A stretch of DNA of 64,000 nucleotides. Source: CAYGTO01 sp964352815. GTDB taxonomy: Bacteria; Pseudomonadota; Alphaproteobacteria; Rickettsiales; UBA3002. The notes under the pieces are model-generated. The model saw nothing but the letters and a program-made list of their open reading frames with translations, did not search any database and was not told the DNA's origin. Where the stretch lies: the NCBI GenBank assembly GCA_964352815.1, contig CAYGTO010000005.1, forward strand, positions 1 through 64,000, written 5' to 3'. Both the position numbers and the translations under genes were made by a program. This document shows, one piece after another, positions 50,744 through 59,362 of the stretch. Numbering within the stretch: the first letter of the stretch is position 1; every line of letters begins with the position of its first letter.

Positions 50744-52057
50744 ATGAGCGCACAACCTGCATTAGCCACCAATGAAGATTTTAAGGTAGCCGATATTTCA
50801 CAAGCCGAGTGGGGGCGTCGTGAAATCGCAATTGCTGAAACGGAAATGCCTGGGCTCATGGCGCTTCGCGAAGAGTTTGGTGCGTCTCAGCCTCTGAAGG
50901 GGGCGCGCATCGCAGGATGTCTGCATATGACGATTCAAACCGCAGTGCTGATTGAAACACTGACGGCGCTCGGCGCAGAAGTGCGTTGGAGTTCATGCAA
51001 TATCTATTCGACGCAAGACCAAGCGGCGGCGGCTATTGCAGCGACAGGTGTCCCGGTGTTTGCATGGAAAGGTGAGACCGAAGAAGAATATGAATGGTGT
51101 GTGCATCAGACGATTAAGGGGCCAGATGGCTGGGTGCCAAATATGATTCTCGATGATGGAGGGGATCTCACGAAGATCATGCATAACGATTACGCGGATC
51201 TTATGAAAGATGTAAAGGGTGTTTCCGAAGAGACCACGACAGGTGTGTTGCGTCTTTATGAAATGGAAAAAGCCGGTAATTTGAAAGTTCCAGCGATTAA
51301 TGTGAATGACTCGGTCACGAAGTCGAAATTTGATAACCTGTATGGGTGTCGCGAAAGTCTTCCGGATGGGCTGAAACGTGCGACAGACATCATGCTTGCG
51401 GGTAAGCTCTGCGTGGTAGCTGGTTACGGCGATGTTGGTAAAGGCTGCGCCGATGCGCTGAAGAGTCATGGTGCGCGTGTGGCTGTAACAGAAGTAGATC
51501 CAATCTGTGCATTGCAAGCAGCGATGGAAGGGTATGAAGTTCTGACCATGGATGAGATGGCGCCAAGAGCGGATATCTTTGTGACGGCGACGGGAAATAA
51601 AGACGTCATCACGGTTGATCACATGCGTGCGATGAAAGACCGCGCGATTGTCTGTAACATCGGTCACTTCGATAATGAGATTCAAGTCGAAGGCTTATCG
51701 AATATGAAGTGGCACGAAGTGAAGCCACAGGTCGATGAGGTGGAATTCCCGGATGGGAAACGCATCATCATACTTGCGAAAGGCCGCTTGGTGAATCTTG
51801 GCTGTGCAACAGGGCATCCAAGCTTTGTTATGAGTACATCATTCACAAACCAGGTGCTTGCACAAATAGAGCTGTGGCAAAATGCGAGTAATTATGAAAA
51901 TAAGGTTTACGTATTACCGAAACATCTTGATGAGAAAGTAGCACGTTTGCACCTTGAGAAGATTGGTGTGAAATTGTCTCAGCTTACGAAAGAGCAGGCA
52001 GATTATATTGGCGTCGATGTTGCGGGTCCGTATAAGGCTAACGAATACCGTTACTAA
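50744..52057 (+). CDS. ahcY: S-adenosylhomocysteine hydrolase
   Basis: AhcY, 437 residues, splits SAH to adenosine and homocysteine, clearing the inhibitor of methyltransferases. Landmarks are RIAGCLHMTIQTAVLIETL, WSSCNIYSTQDQAAAAIA, AINVNDSVTKSKFDNLYGCR, the NAD fold VVAGYGDVGKGCADALKSHG, CNIGHFDNEIQVEGL, and the C-terminal LPKHLDEKVARLHLEKIGVK with final KANEYRY. It is followed 17 nt later by divL. Confidence 0.98.
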   Translation: MSAQPALATNEDFKVADISQAEWGRREIAIAETEMPGLMALREEFGASQPLKGARIAGCLHMTIQTAVLIETLTALGAEVRWSSCNIYSTQDQAAAAIAATGVPVFAWKGETEEEYEWCVHQTIKGPDGWVPNMILDDGGDLTKIMHNDYADLMKDVKGVSEETTTGVLRLYEMEKAGNLKVPAINVNDSVTKSKFDNLYGCRESLPDGLKRATDIMLAGKLCVVAGYGDVGKGCADALKSHGARVAVTEVDPICALQAAMEGYEVLTMDEMAPRADIFVTATGNKDVITVDHMRAMKDRAIVCNIGHFDNEIQVEGLSNMKWHEVKPQVDEVEFPDGKRIIILAKGRLVNLGCATGHPSFVMSTSFTNQVLAQIELWQNASNYENKVYVLPKHLDEKVARLHLEKIGVKLSQLTKEQADYIGVDVAGPYKANEYRY

Positions 52058-52074
52058 TCGGCATGTAGGGTCTT

Positions 52075-54120
52075 ATGGAACCCATGGCATTTATCATAGG
52101 CGCTGTCGGGGGCATATGCGTGTTGCTTCTTTGGCAGCGCTTTGTGATCAAGCCAACACCAAAGAGCGTACCTGTTTCGAGTCTTGTGAACGTTCCTGAA
52201 AGTCAAATCGAGCGTGAAAATGCAATCGTCAAATCAGAAGCGCGGCGCTATGCGAATCTCATTAATTTATCCAATAACCCCGTATGGCTCCGCGACACCG
52301 AAATGCGCTTGGTCTTTAGTAATCTCGCATTTGCTTCTGTAGCGGAAGAGGAAGACGACGTTGATGATGCGTTTGCGGCGCTTGAGCTATTTCGTAACGA
52401 AAAAACACGATCGCAAACCGTCTTAGAAACAGGCACGGAAGAAATCTTTAAGCAGCATATCGTTGTTGATGGTGATCGTGAGCTTTATGAAGTACGCATT
52501 ACGCCGGTTCCTGGCGAGGAGATGGTGGCGGGCTATGCGATCAATATTAGCCAATTAGATGAATCAGAAGAGGAGCTGAAGCGTTATGTGTCGTCGCAGC
52601 GCGACTTGCTAGAAAGTTCGACCAACGGTATGGCGATTTTCGGCAGCGACATGCAGCTTAAATTTTACAACTTTTCGTATGCGGCGTTGTGGAAACTCGA
52701 AGAGCGCTGGCTTGATGGCGGCCCGACCTATGCCGAGGTCTTGGAAGCATTGCGAGTGAACCGCCGTTTGCCGGAGCAGGCAAACTTCCAAATGTATAAA
52801 GAGACCCGAGTAAAGCGCTTCAAAGAGCTGATCGAGGCAGAAGAAGAATTCTTTTATCTACCGGATGGAAAGACACTCCGCGTACTCGCGATTCCACATG
52901 CCTTAGGCGGCATTTTATTTGTGTATGAGGATGTCACAGATCGCTTAGCACTTGAACGATCGTATAATACACTTATTGCAGTGCAAAAAGAAACGCTTGA
53001 TAATCTTCATGAGGGTGTCGCTGTGTTTAACGAAAGTGGTCGTTTGTCATTGAACAATCCAGCGTTCCTGAATATGTGGAAGCTTGATGCGAGTGATGTG
53101 ATCAGCGAGCCACATGTGGCGGACTTTTTAGAATCGACCAAGCCGCTTCATGCTTGGGTGGATTGGGAACGCTATAAGCAGGATTTCATTGGGCGTGTGC
53201 AGGCACGTGCGATTCAAGCCGGGCGGATGGAACGCACAGACGGTAAAGTGCTTGATTGGAGCAGTGTGCCGCTTCCAGATGGCGCAACCCTACTCACCTT
53301 CATTGATGTAACCGATTCAAAATTAGTTGAGCGTTCACTTCGTGAAAAGAATGAAGCACTCGAAGCGGCAGATCGGCTAAAGACAGAATTCTTGGCGAAT
53401 GTTTCGTATGAGCTACGTTCGCCCCTTACATCAATCATGGGCTTTGCCGATATTTTATTGCGTGGCTATGTCGGCCGACTTAAAGCGGAGCAAAAAGAAT
53501 ATATTCAAGGCATCCACGATTCCTCTGAGCAGCTTAGCGAACTGATTGGGAATATTCTCGATTTGGCGTCTATAGAGGCGGGCTATCTCAATCTTGAAAT
53601 CTCGGAAGTGAATATTCGTCAGTTGTTTGAAGAGACGATTAGCCTCTTTAATGTGCGTGCAGAACAGAAACGACAACACATCAAAATTGATATTAGCGAG
53701 GAAGTCTCGAGCTTCTTTGCGGATGAAAAAAGACTCAAGCAGATCCTATTCCAGCTACTTAGTAATGCGGTTAAGTTTACACAAGAAAGTGGGCGTATCA
53801 CGCTTAAGGCGCATCTGACTAAAGAAAAGGGTGTGATCGTTTCGGTGGAAGATAATGGTACGGGGATTGAGTCTGATCGTCTGGAACATGTGTTTGAGAC
53901 TTTCTTCCGGAGCGGCCCAACCTATGGCGATCAGGTGGGTTCAGGGCTAGGCCTCTCAATGGTGAAAAGGCTCGTGGAGCTTCATGGTGGGAATGTAGAG
54001 ATTCGCTCAGCGCCGAAGAAAGGGACGAAAATTCAATGCTTATTCCCAAATCAGTTGCCAAAAGAGCCGGAAATCGCTAAGAACGCGGACGAAGAAACCG
54101 CGAGCGACGCTAATGTCTGA
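52075..54120 (+). CDS. divL: DivL-type PAS kinase with Tyr at the phospho-acceptor site
   Basis: A 681-residue kinase-like protein. An N-terminal membrane helix (about 4-21) is followed by three PAS-like regions (about 60-170, 180-305 and 315-430), a DHp domain and an ATPase domain. The H-box reads FLANVSYELRSPLTSIMGFA: Tyr445 stands where His should be, the hallmark of DivL of Caulobacter. The ATPase boxes are intact (LLSNAVKF, VEDNGTGIESD, GSGLGLSMV). DivL works as a pseudo-kinase that reads DivK phosphorylation and steers CckA, thereby CtrA. It overlaps purU by 8 nt. Confidence 0.9.
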   Translation: MEPMAFIIGAVGGICVLLLWQRFVIKPTPKSVPVSSLVNVPESQIERENAIVKSEARRYANLINLSNNPVWLRDTEMRLVFSNLAFASVAEEEDDVDDAFAALELFRNEKTRSQTVLETGTEEIFKQHIVVDGDRELYEVRITPVPGEEMVAGYAINISQLDESEEELKRYVSSQRDLLESSTNGMAIFGSDMQLKFYNFSYAALWKLEERWLDGGPTYAEVLEALRVNRRLPEQANFQMYKETRVKRFKELIEAEEEFFYLPDGKTLRVLAIPHALGGILFVYEDVTDRLALERSYNTLIAVQKETLDNLHEGVAVFNESGRLSLNNPAFLNMWKLDASDVISEPHVADFLESTKPLHAWVDWERYKQDFIGRVQARAIQAGRMERTDGKVLDWSSVPLPDGATLLTFIDVTDSKLVERSLREKNEALEAADRLKTEFLANVSYELRSPLTSIMGFADILLRGYVGRLKAEQKEYIQGIHDSSEQLSELIGNILDLASIEAGYLNLEISEVNIRQLFEETISLFNVRAEQKRQHIKIDISEEVSSFFADEKRLKQILFQLLSNAVKFTQESGRITLKAHLTKEKGVIVSVEDNGTGIESDRLEHVFETFFRSGPTYGDQVGSGLGLSMVKRLVELHGGNVEIRSAPKKGTKIQCLFPNQLPKEPEIAKNADEETASDANV

Positions 54121-54979
54121 AGAGTCAAAACGATATATTCTTGCGCTGTCATGCAATGATGTGCGCGGTATTGTGGCCGCGGTTACGGCATTTGTGGCTC
54201 AAAAAGACGGGTTTATTCTAGAGTCGACACAGTTCGGCGACCCTTCGACGAAGCAGTTTTTCTTACGCATGGAGCTAGAAGCTGGGCCTAAAACCCCCGA
54301 ATATGAAGCGCTCAAAGCAGCGTTTGAGCAGGAAGTTGGTGCGAAATATGGCATGCATTTCGAATTACACCCCAAGGAAAGTAAGCCAAAACTCGTCATC
54401 ATGGTGTCTAAAACAGGGCACTGCCTCTATGATTTACTGCACCGTTACCGTAGTGGGAAGCTGCCAGTCGAAATTCCCGCGGTAATTTCAAATCATGATG
54501 ATTTGCGCGGTATTGTCGAATGGCATGGTATTCCGTTTCATTATTTCCCGATCACGAGTGACACGAAGGAAGCGCAAGAAGCAAAAGTATGGGACGTGTT
54601 TGAGCAGTCGGGCGCAGACCTTTTGGTATTAGCGCGCTATATGCAAATTTTGTCGGCCGATTTGTGTGAGAAGTTGGTCGGGCGTGCGATCAATATTCAC
54701 CATTCCTTTTTGCCTAGTTTTAAAGGGGCGAGACCCTATCACCAGGCCTTTGACCGAGGCGTGAAAATCATTGGGGCAACGGCGCATTATGTCACAGGTG
54801 ATCTGGATGAAGGGCCGATTATCGAACAAGAAGTCGTCCGTGTGAGCCATAACAATTTACCAGACGACTTGGTAACGCTGGGGCATGACATTGAACGCAC
54901 GGTTTTGGCGAAAGCGGTAAAGCTTCATACCGAACATCGTGTAATTCTCAATGACCATAAAACTGTTGTTTTTCAATAG
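54113..54979 (+). CDS. purU: Formyltetrahydrofolate deformylase
   Basis: PurU, 288 residues, hydrolyses 10-formyl-THF to formate and THF, balancing one-carbon and purine pools. The N-terminal ACT domain starts YILALSCNDVRGIVAAVTAF. The transformylase-like domain has LARYMQILSADLCEKLVGRAI, the catalytic Asn and His in INIHHSFLPSFKGARPYHQAF, and the Asp in HYVTGDLDEGPIIEQEVV. It sits with ahcY, both in one-carbon metabolism, with divL between them. Confidence 0.96.
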   Translation: MSEESKRYILALSCNDVRGIVAAVTAFVAQKDGFILESTQFGDPSTKQFFLRMELEAGPKTPEYEALKAAFEQEVGAKYGMHFELHPKESKPKLVIMVSKTGHCLYDLLHRYRSGKLPVEIPAVISNHDDLRGIVEWHGIPFHYFPITSDTKEAQEAKVWDVFEQSGADLLVLARYMQILSADLCEKLVGRAINIHHSFLPSFKGARPYHQAFDRGVKIIGATAHYVTGDLDEGPIIEQEVVRVSHNNLPDDLVTLGHDIERTVLAKAVKLHTEHRVILNDHKTVVFQ

Positions 54980-55021
54980 ATTGCATATCTTTTCCTGAAG
55001 AAATCTATATTTCTCAGTCGA

Positions 55022-55039
55022 TTGTCATCATTTTGTCAC
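55022..55039 (+). promoter_or_regulatory. Pho box upstream of the 370-residue unknown gene
   Basis: TTGTCAT-CATT-TTGTCAC: two 7-bp direct repeats at 11-bp period, the PhoB pattern. A TATTCT (55050-55055) lies 10 nt further on, the spacing of a PhoB-dependent -10 as in E. coli, and the ATG is 47 nt away. Confidence 0.65.
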
Positions 55040-55086
55040 ATGGATCCGGTATTCTAATAGTGAGATATTAGAATTTTTGGAACCTT

Positions 55087-56199
55087 ATGCCTGAGAATAG
55101 CACACTCAAACCGATGCAGACGACAAGCGACCTGTTCGCTCGCATGCGTGCGCAATGTGTGGATGCACTGTCCTCTTGTATTGGCGGAGTACATAAGCGC
55201 TGCCAACCTGATTTTGAAACAAAGATAAGTGAGACGTATTATGAAAGGCTTATGAGAAGCCGTGTAAAACTGTATCTAGGAGCAGACCGGTTTGATCGTA
55301 TTAAAGCACTAGAAGTAGAGCTACATAGCCGACAACCTGGTCTCTTTTTAGACGCTAGTAAATGCGTTGAAGATTTTATTGGCGGCGGAGGGAAAGACGA
55401 AGCTGCGACTAAGCTTAAGAGCGAATTAGCACAAAAGCTTTACAGAGAACTTAGAATTAACGAAGTGTTTGAGGGGCTTGATCTTTATTTTCAGGGAAGC
55501 ACTCCTCTAGTGGAAAGATTTTCAGCCCAAATGGTGGATCACTTTGGCGTAATTGTCGATATGCAAGTAGCGCAAATTCTCGAGGCTTGCCTAGAGAAAG
55601 CGCTGCTGGATATTTCTGGTGGAAAAAAAGCAGATAAAATAACGATGAGTCTTCCAGAATTTATTCGTAATATGCCTCTTTCTCCTAAGGTATTCGATGA
55701 TTTTTGGTCAGAGAAGAACTGGGCAGTCGTGAGTGATATGGAATTTGCGCGTCATGGAAGCACAAGAGCTTATGTTGAGGATTTTCTTTACCCGATTCAG
55801 CAAAATGTAAAAGAGCATTCGAAGGCCGTGCATGCGGATTTTGCAAAGTTTATGGGAAAGCATGGGCTTAGTGAATCATTGATTGCGATACAAAATGAAG
55901 CATCACGCTTACTTGATTTGTCGCACCATGTCATGCGAAACGTGACGGTTGATCTTATTGGAACTTTCACGAAATCGAACTGGTCAGGGCGTGCGGGGAA
56001 GGTTGGGTTGATGGCTGCTGGTGGTGTATTGATGTCGGATGGAACACGAGGAGCGCTTAACGCCTTTGAGGTAAAAGAAGACGCGGAAGAATACAAATAT
56101 GTTCACCGTAACTGGATGGAAACCGGCTTGCGCGCGATTGAAGCAGCTGCGGGATTAGGCGTGGCGTATTTCGGCGCGACAACGCGCTTTGGCCGCTAA
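55087..56199 (+). CDS. Unknown 370-residue protein, putative Pho regulon member
   Basis: A soluble-looking, largely helical protein with no signal peptide that I do not recognise. Cys-rich start (MRAQCVDALSSCIGGVHKRC), then helices with LYRELRINEVFEGLDLYFQG and ARHGSTRAYVEDFLYPIQQN. Near the C-terminus two Gly/Ala-rich segments (VGLMAAGGVLMSDGTRGAL and AIEAAAGLGVAYFGATTRFG) could be short membrane hairpins. Its promoter carries a Pho box, so it may be made when phosphate is scarce. The gene ends 1 nt from yggT on the other strand. Confidence 0.75.
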   Translation: MPENSTLKPMQTTSDLFARMRAQCVDALSSCIGGVHKRCQPDFETKISETYYERLMRSRVKLYLGADRFDRIKALEVELHSRQPGLFLDASKCVEDFIGGGGKDEAATKLKSELAQKLYRELRINEVFEGLDLYFQGSTPLVERFSAQMVDHFGVIVDMQVAQILEACLEKALLDISGGKKADKITMSLPEFIRNMPLSPKVFDDFWSEKNWAVVSDMEFARHGSTRAYVEDFLYPIQQNVKEHSKAVHADFAKFMGKHGLSESLIAIQNEASRLLDLSHHVMRNVTVDLIGTFTKSNWSGRAGKVGLMAAGGVLMSDGTRGALNAFEVKEDAEEYKYVHRNWMETGLRAIEAAAGLGVAYFGATTRFGR

Positions 56200-56200
56200 C

Positions 56201-56482
56201 CTAAAGATAATAAATAATCATCCCTTGTAGAAACTGAACCCCTAGCAGAAGAACGAGCGGCGACAAGTCAATCCCGCCAATCACGGGCACGACCTTACGG
56301 ATCGGCTTTAGCATAGGGTTTAGAAGTTGTTCTAAGAAGTTGTAGACCACTTTCACGAACTGATTGAAACGATTAATCACCTCGAAATTGATCAATAAGC
56401 TCATCACCACCCAAATGATGATGGCGAGATTAAGTAGCTCGAGAATGCTAACAATGAGCTGAACAACAGGAGGGGGAAGCAT
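56201..56482 (-). CDS. YggT family membrane protein
   Basis: A 93-residue YggT protein with two membrane helices (about 8-30, IVSILELLNLAIIIWVVMSLL; and 70-92, DLSPLVLLLGVQFLQGMIIYY). The family motif NPMLKPIRKVVPVIGGIDLSPLV is exact in style. YggT proteins are linked to osmotic stress and cell division sites in some bacteria; their task is unsure. ATG 56482 follows the gltA stop by 4 nt; the frame stays open back into gltA to 56575, which is not used. Confidence 0.88.
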   Translation of the reverse strand: MLPPPVVQLIVSILELLNLAIIIWVVMSLLINFEVINRFNQFVKVVYNFLEQLLNPMLKPIRKVVPVIGGIDLSPLVLLLGVQFLQGMIIYYL

Positions 56483-56486
56483 TGGC

Positions 56487-57932
56487 TTACTTCCGTTGAC
56501 CCAATGCCTGATATTTCCGTCCCTTCGATCCCACAAAGAGCTGACGCGGGCGGCCAATCTTTTGCTTTGGATCATTAAGCATTTCTTTCCACTGCGCGAC
56601 CCAGCCGGCAGTACGCGCCACTGCGAACATCACCGTGAAGAGCGAAGTAGGAATACCCATCGCGCGGTAGATAATGCCTGAGTAGAAATCGACGTTCGGA
56701 TAGAGTTTGCGCTCGACGAAATATGGGTCTTCAAGCGCGATTTTCTCTAGCTCCATCGCAATTTTCAACATGGGCTCATTCTCTTGGCCAAGCTCCTTCA
56801 ATGTTGCGTGGCAGGCTTTGCGAATCACTGCAGCACGCGGGTCATAGTTTTTGTAGACGCGGTGGCCAAAGCCCATGAGGCGGAATGGATCGTTTTTATC
56901 TTTCGCACGCTTAATGAATTCAGGGATGTTTTTCACATCACCGATTTCTTCGAGCATGTTGATTACCGCTTCGTTTGCGCCACCATGCGCAGGGCCCCAG
57001 AGCGATGCGATGCCCGCGCCGACACAGGCGAACGGGTTCGCGCCGGATGAGCTAGCAAGGCGAACGGTCGATGTTGACGCGTTTTGCTCATGATCGGCAT
57101 GGAGGATGAACAGCATGTCCATCGTGCGTGCAAGCACAGGGTTTACTTCATACGCTTCGCATGGTGTTGCGAACATCATGTAGAGGAAATTCTCAGCCAG
57201 TGTGAGGTCATTATCAGGGTAGATGAATGGCTGGCCCACTGCATATTTGTAACACATGGCAGCAAGCGTTGGCATCTTCGCGATCATACGGAAGGCAGAC
57301 AGCTCTACCTGCTCAGGGTCGCGAATATCTAGGCTATCATGGTAGAACGCTGAGAGCGACGCGAACGAACCACAGAGAATTGCCATTGGGTGCGCACGGC
57401 GAGGGAAGCCACGGAATAGGAATTGAATTTGCTCATGAACCATCGTGTGGAGAGTCATTTCGCGATCAAAAAGTTTCTTTTGCTTCGCTGTTGGAAGCTC
57501 ACCATTCAATAGAAGATAACACACTTCCGGGTAATCACTCTTTTGCGCAAGCTCACCAATATCATATCCGCCGTAACGCAGGATTCCCTTGTCACCATCG
57601 ATAAACGTAATGGATGACTCACATGAAGCAGTGGACATAAAGCCAGGGTCGTAAGTGAAGTAGCCTGTGTCCTTATACAGGTTACTCATGTCAATCGCCG
57701 CTGGCCCGTCATTGGCTGTTAGGATCGGGAATTCAAAATTCTTTTTCCCGATAATGACTTGTGCACTACCGCTCGCTTTAGCAGTGTTGCTGATTGCGGC
57801 TTTTTTGGCAGGAGTTGATTTGCGTGCCGAGATACGAGTGCTTGCGCTACGTGACGTTACTTTCGATGCGTTCTTCTTCTTAGTGGTGGGTTTTGCTTTC
57901 GTTGATTTCGTTTTTTTACTCGTACTTGCCAT
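56487..57932 (-). CDS. gltA: Citrate synthase with histone-like N-terminal tail
   Basis: Citrate synthase, 481 residues, first step of the TCA cycle. The catalytic fold begins near residue 58 (QVIIGKKNFEFPILTANDG), with SCESSITFIDGDKGILRYGGYDI, the His in FILHADHEQNASTST, WGPAHGGANEAV, FGHRVYKNYDPRA and NVDFYSGIIYRAMG. Ahead of it is a tail of about 57 residues made mostly of Lys, Ala, Ser and Thr (SKKTKSTKAKPTTKKKNASK), like the C-terminus of histone H1. No start codon lies between the tail and the fold, and AGGGAGG precedes the first ATG, so the tail is probably made. Confidence 0.95.
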   Translation of the reverse strand: MASTSKKTKSTKAKPTTKKKNASKVTSRSASTRISARKSTPAKKAAISNTAKASGSAQVIIGKKNFEFPILTANDGPAAIDMSNLYKDTGYFTYDPGFMSTASCESSITFIDGDKGILRYGGYDIGELAQKSDYPEVCYLLLNGELPTAKQKKLFDREMTLHTMVHEQIQFLFRGFPRRAHPMAILCGSFASLSAFYHDSLDIRDPEQVELSAFRMIAKMPTLAAMCYKYAVGQPFIYPDNDLTLAENFLYMMFATPCEAYEVNPVLARTMDMLFILHADHEQNASTSTVRLASSSGANPFACVGAGIASLWGPAHGGANEAVINMLEEIGDVKNIPEFIKRAKDKNDPFRLMGFGHRVYKNYDPRAAVIRKACHATLKELGQENEPMLKIAMELEKIALEDPYFVERKLYPNVDFYSGIIYRAMGIPTSLFTVMFAVARTAGWVAQWKEMLNDPKQKIGRPRQLFVGSKGRKYQALGQRK

Positions 57933-58057
57933 TTAGGCCTCCCTTACGTAATGTGCATACAACAACAATAAATATGGCGAAATAATACGCGATCGAGCAG
58001 ACAAGGTAAAGAATATTGTGCATAGCAGCGTAAGCGCTGCGACAAATAGGAGAACAC

Positions 58058-59362
58058 ATGGCGAAGGAAGAAGTGTCGAGGGGGAAATTGAAAAGATTGT
58101 CAGATGAGGTCGAAGGAGCCGCGCTGAACGCGCACCATAAGGCAGACAAGATTGTTTTTGCACCACTACGTAACTTTTTGCGCACCGAAGCATCAGGTGG
58201 ATTGCTTCTTATTTTAGGAATGATCCTAGCGCTGATCGCGGCGAATACCGAACTGTCGCACTGGTATCATGAAACCATGCACACCCATCTTACGCTGACG
58301 ATTGGCGGCTTCGGGATTGATAAGGGCCTGTCGCATTGGATCAATGATGGCTTGATGGCGATCTTCTTCCTGCTGGTTGGGTTAGAGATAAAACGTGAAG
58401 TGATTGAGGGAGAACTCTCCACCCCGGCACAAGCATTGCTTCCCATTGTGGCGGCGATTGGCGGAATCGCGGCGCCGGCCGGAATTTTCTATTATATGAA
58501 CATGCATGACCCGGTTGCAGTGCATGGCTGGGCGATTCCTTCGGCGACAGATATCGCGTTTGCGCTCGGGATCTTGTCTCTCTTCGGTAAGCGCGTCCCG
58601 TTGGCGCTTAAGTTGTTTTTGACGGCCGTTGCGGTGATGGATGATTTGGCGGCCATCGCGATCATTGGTGTGTTTTACAGTGGTGATTTAAATATGGATG
58701 CGCTGGGGCTTGCTGGTGCGATGATTCTGGTGCTACTATATTTCAACTTTGCACGGTCTTCGCGGATCTGGATCTACGTAATCTTCGGCCTAGTGATGTG
58801 GTATGCTGTCCTCAAGTCAGGTGTGCATGCGACGCTTGCGGGCGTGGTGCTTGGCTTCTTGATTCCACATGATGCACGCGACAAAGATGGCAAATGTTTT
58901 GCGAACCGTTTGGAGCATGATTTACACCCGTGGGTGGCTTATCTCATTCTTCCTATTTTCGCATTTGCAAATGCCGGAGTCTCGTTCGATGGGCTGAGTA
59001 TGGATTCGTTCAATCACCCCGTAGTGCTTGGGATTACGGCAGGGCTCTTTGTTGGTAAGCAAGTTGGAATTATGGCGATTTGCTATCTTCTCATATTGTT
59101 CGGTTTTGCGAAGCTCCCACGTAATGTGAATTGGGGGCAGTTTTATGCTGCCAGCGCGCTTGCCGGGATTGGTTTTACCATGAGTCTGTTCATTGGCAAT
59201 CTTGCGTATACCACTGACCTGCTGCATAATTATGTTAAGCTCGGTGTGCTTTCCGGGTCGCTCCTCTCAACAATCTGGGGAATGATTTTGCTTCAGATAA
59301 GTTTGCCCAAAGCAGGTTTGAGTGAAGCGGAGCGTAATGTCATTACAGAGAAGAACGGGTAA
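58058..59362 (+). CDS. nhaA: Na+/H+ antiporter NhaA
   Basis: NhaA, 434 residues, exchanges sodium for protons to control pH and salt. About 12 membrane helices; the double Asp is in LFLTAVAVMDDLAAIAIIGV, the GLEIKREVIEGELSTPAQAL helix II region and PSATDIAFALGILSLFGKRV are conserved. It has a longer cytoplasmic start than E. coli NhaA (about 40 extra residues, charged, KLKRLSDEVEGAALNAHHK). AGGAG precedes the ATG. The 3' end overlaps mutY on the other strand by 20 nt. Confidence 0.96.
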   Translation: MAKEEVSRGKLKRLSDEVEGAALNAHHKADKIVFAPLRNFLRTEASGGLLLILGMILALIAANTELSHWYHETMHTHLTLTIGGFGIDKGLSHWINDGLMAIFFLLVGLEIKREVIEGELSTPAQALLPIVAAIGGIAAPAGIFYYMNMHDPVAVHGWAIPSATDIAFALGILSLFGKRVPLALKLFLTAVAVMDDLAAIAIIGVFYSGDLNMDALGLAGAMILVLLYFNFARSSRIWIYVIFGLVMWYAVLKSGVHATLAGVVLGFLIPHDARDKDGKCFANRLEHDLHPWVAYLILPIFAFANAGVSFDGLSMDSFNHPVVLGITAGLFVGKQVGIMAICYLLILFGFAKLPRNVNWGQFYAASALAGIGFTMSLFIGNLAYTTDLLHNYVKLGVLSGSLLSTIWGMILLQISLPKAGLSEAERNVITEKNG

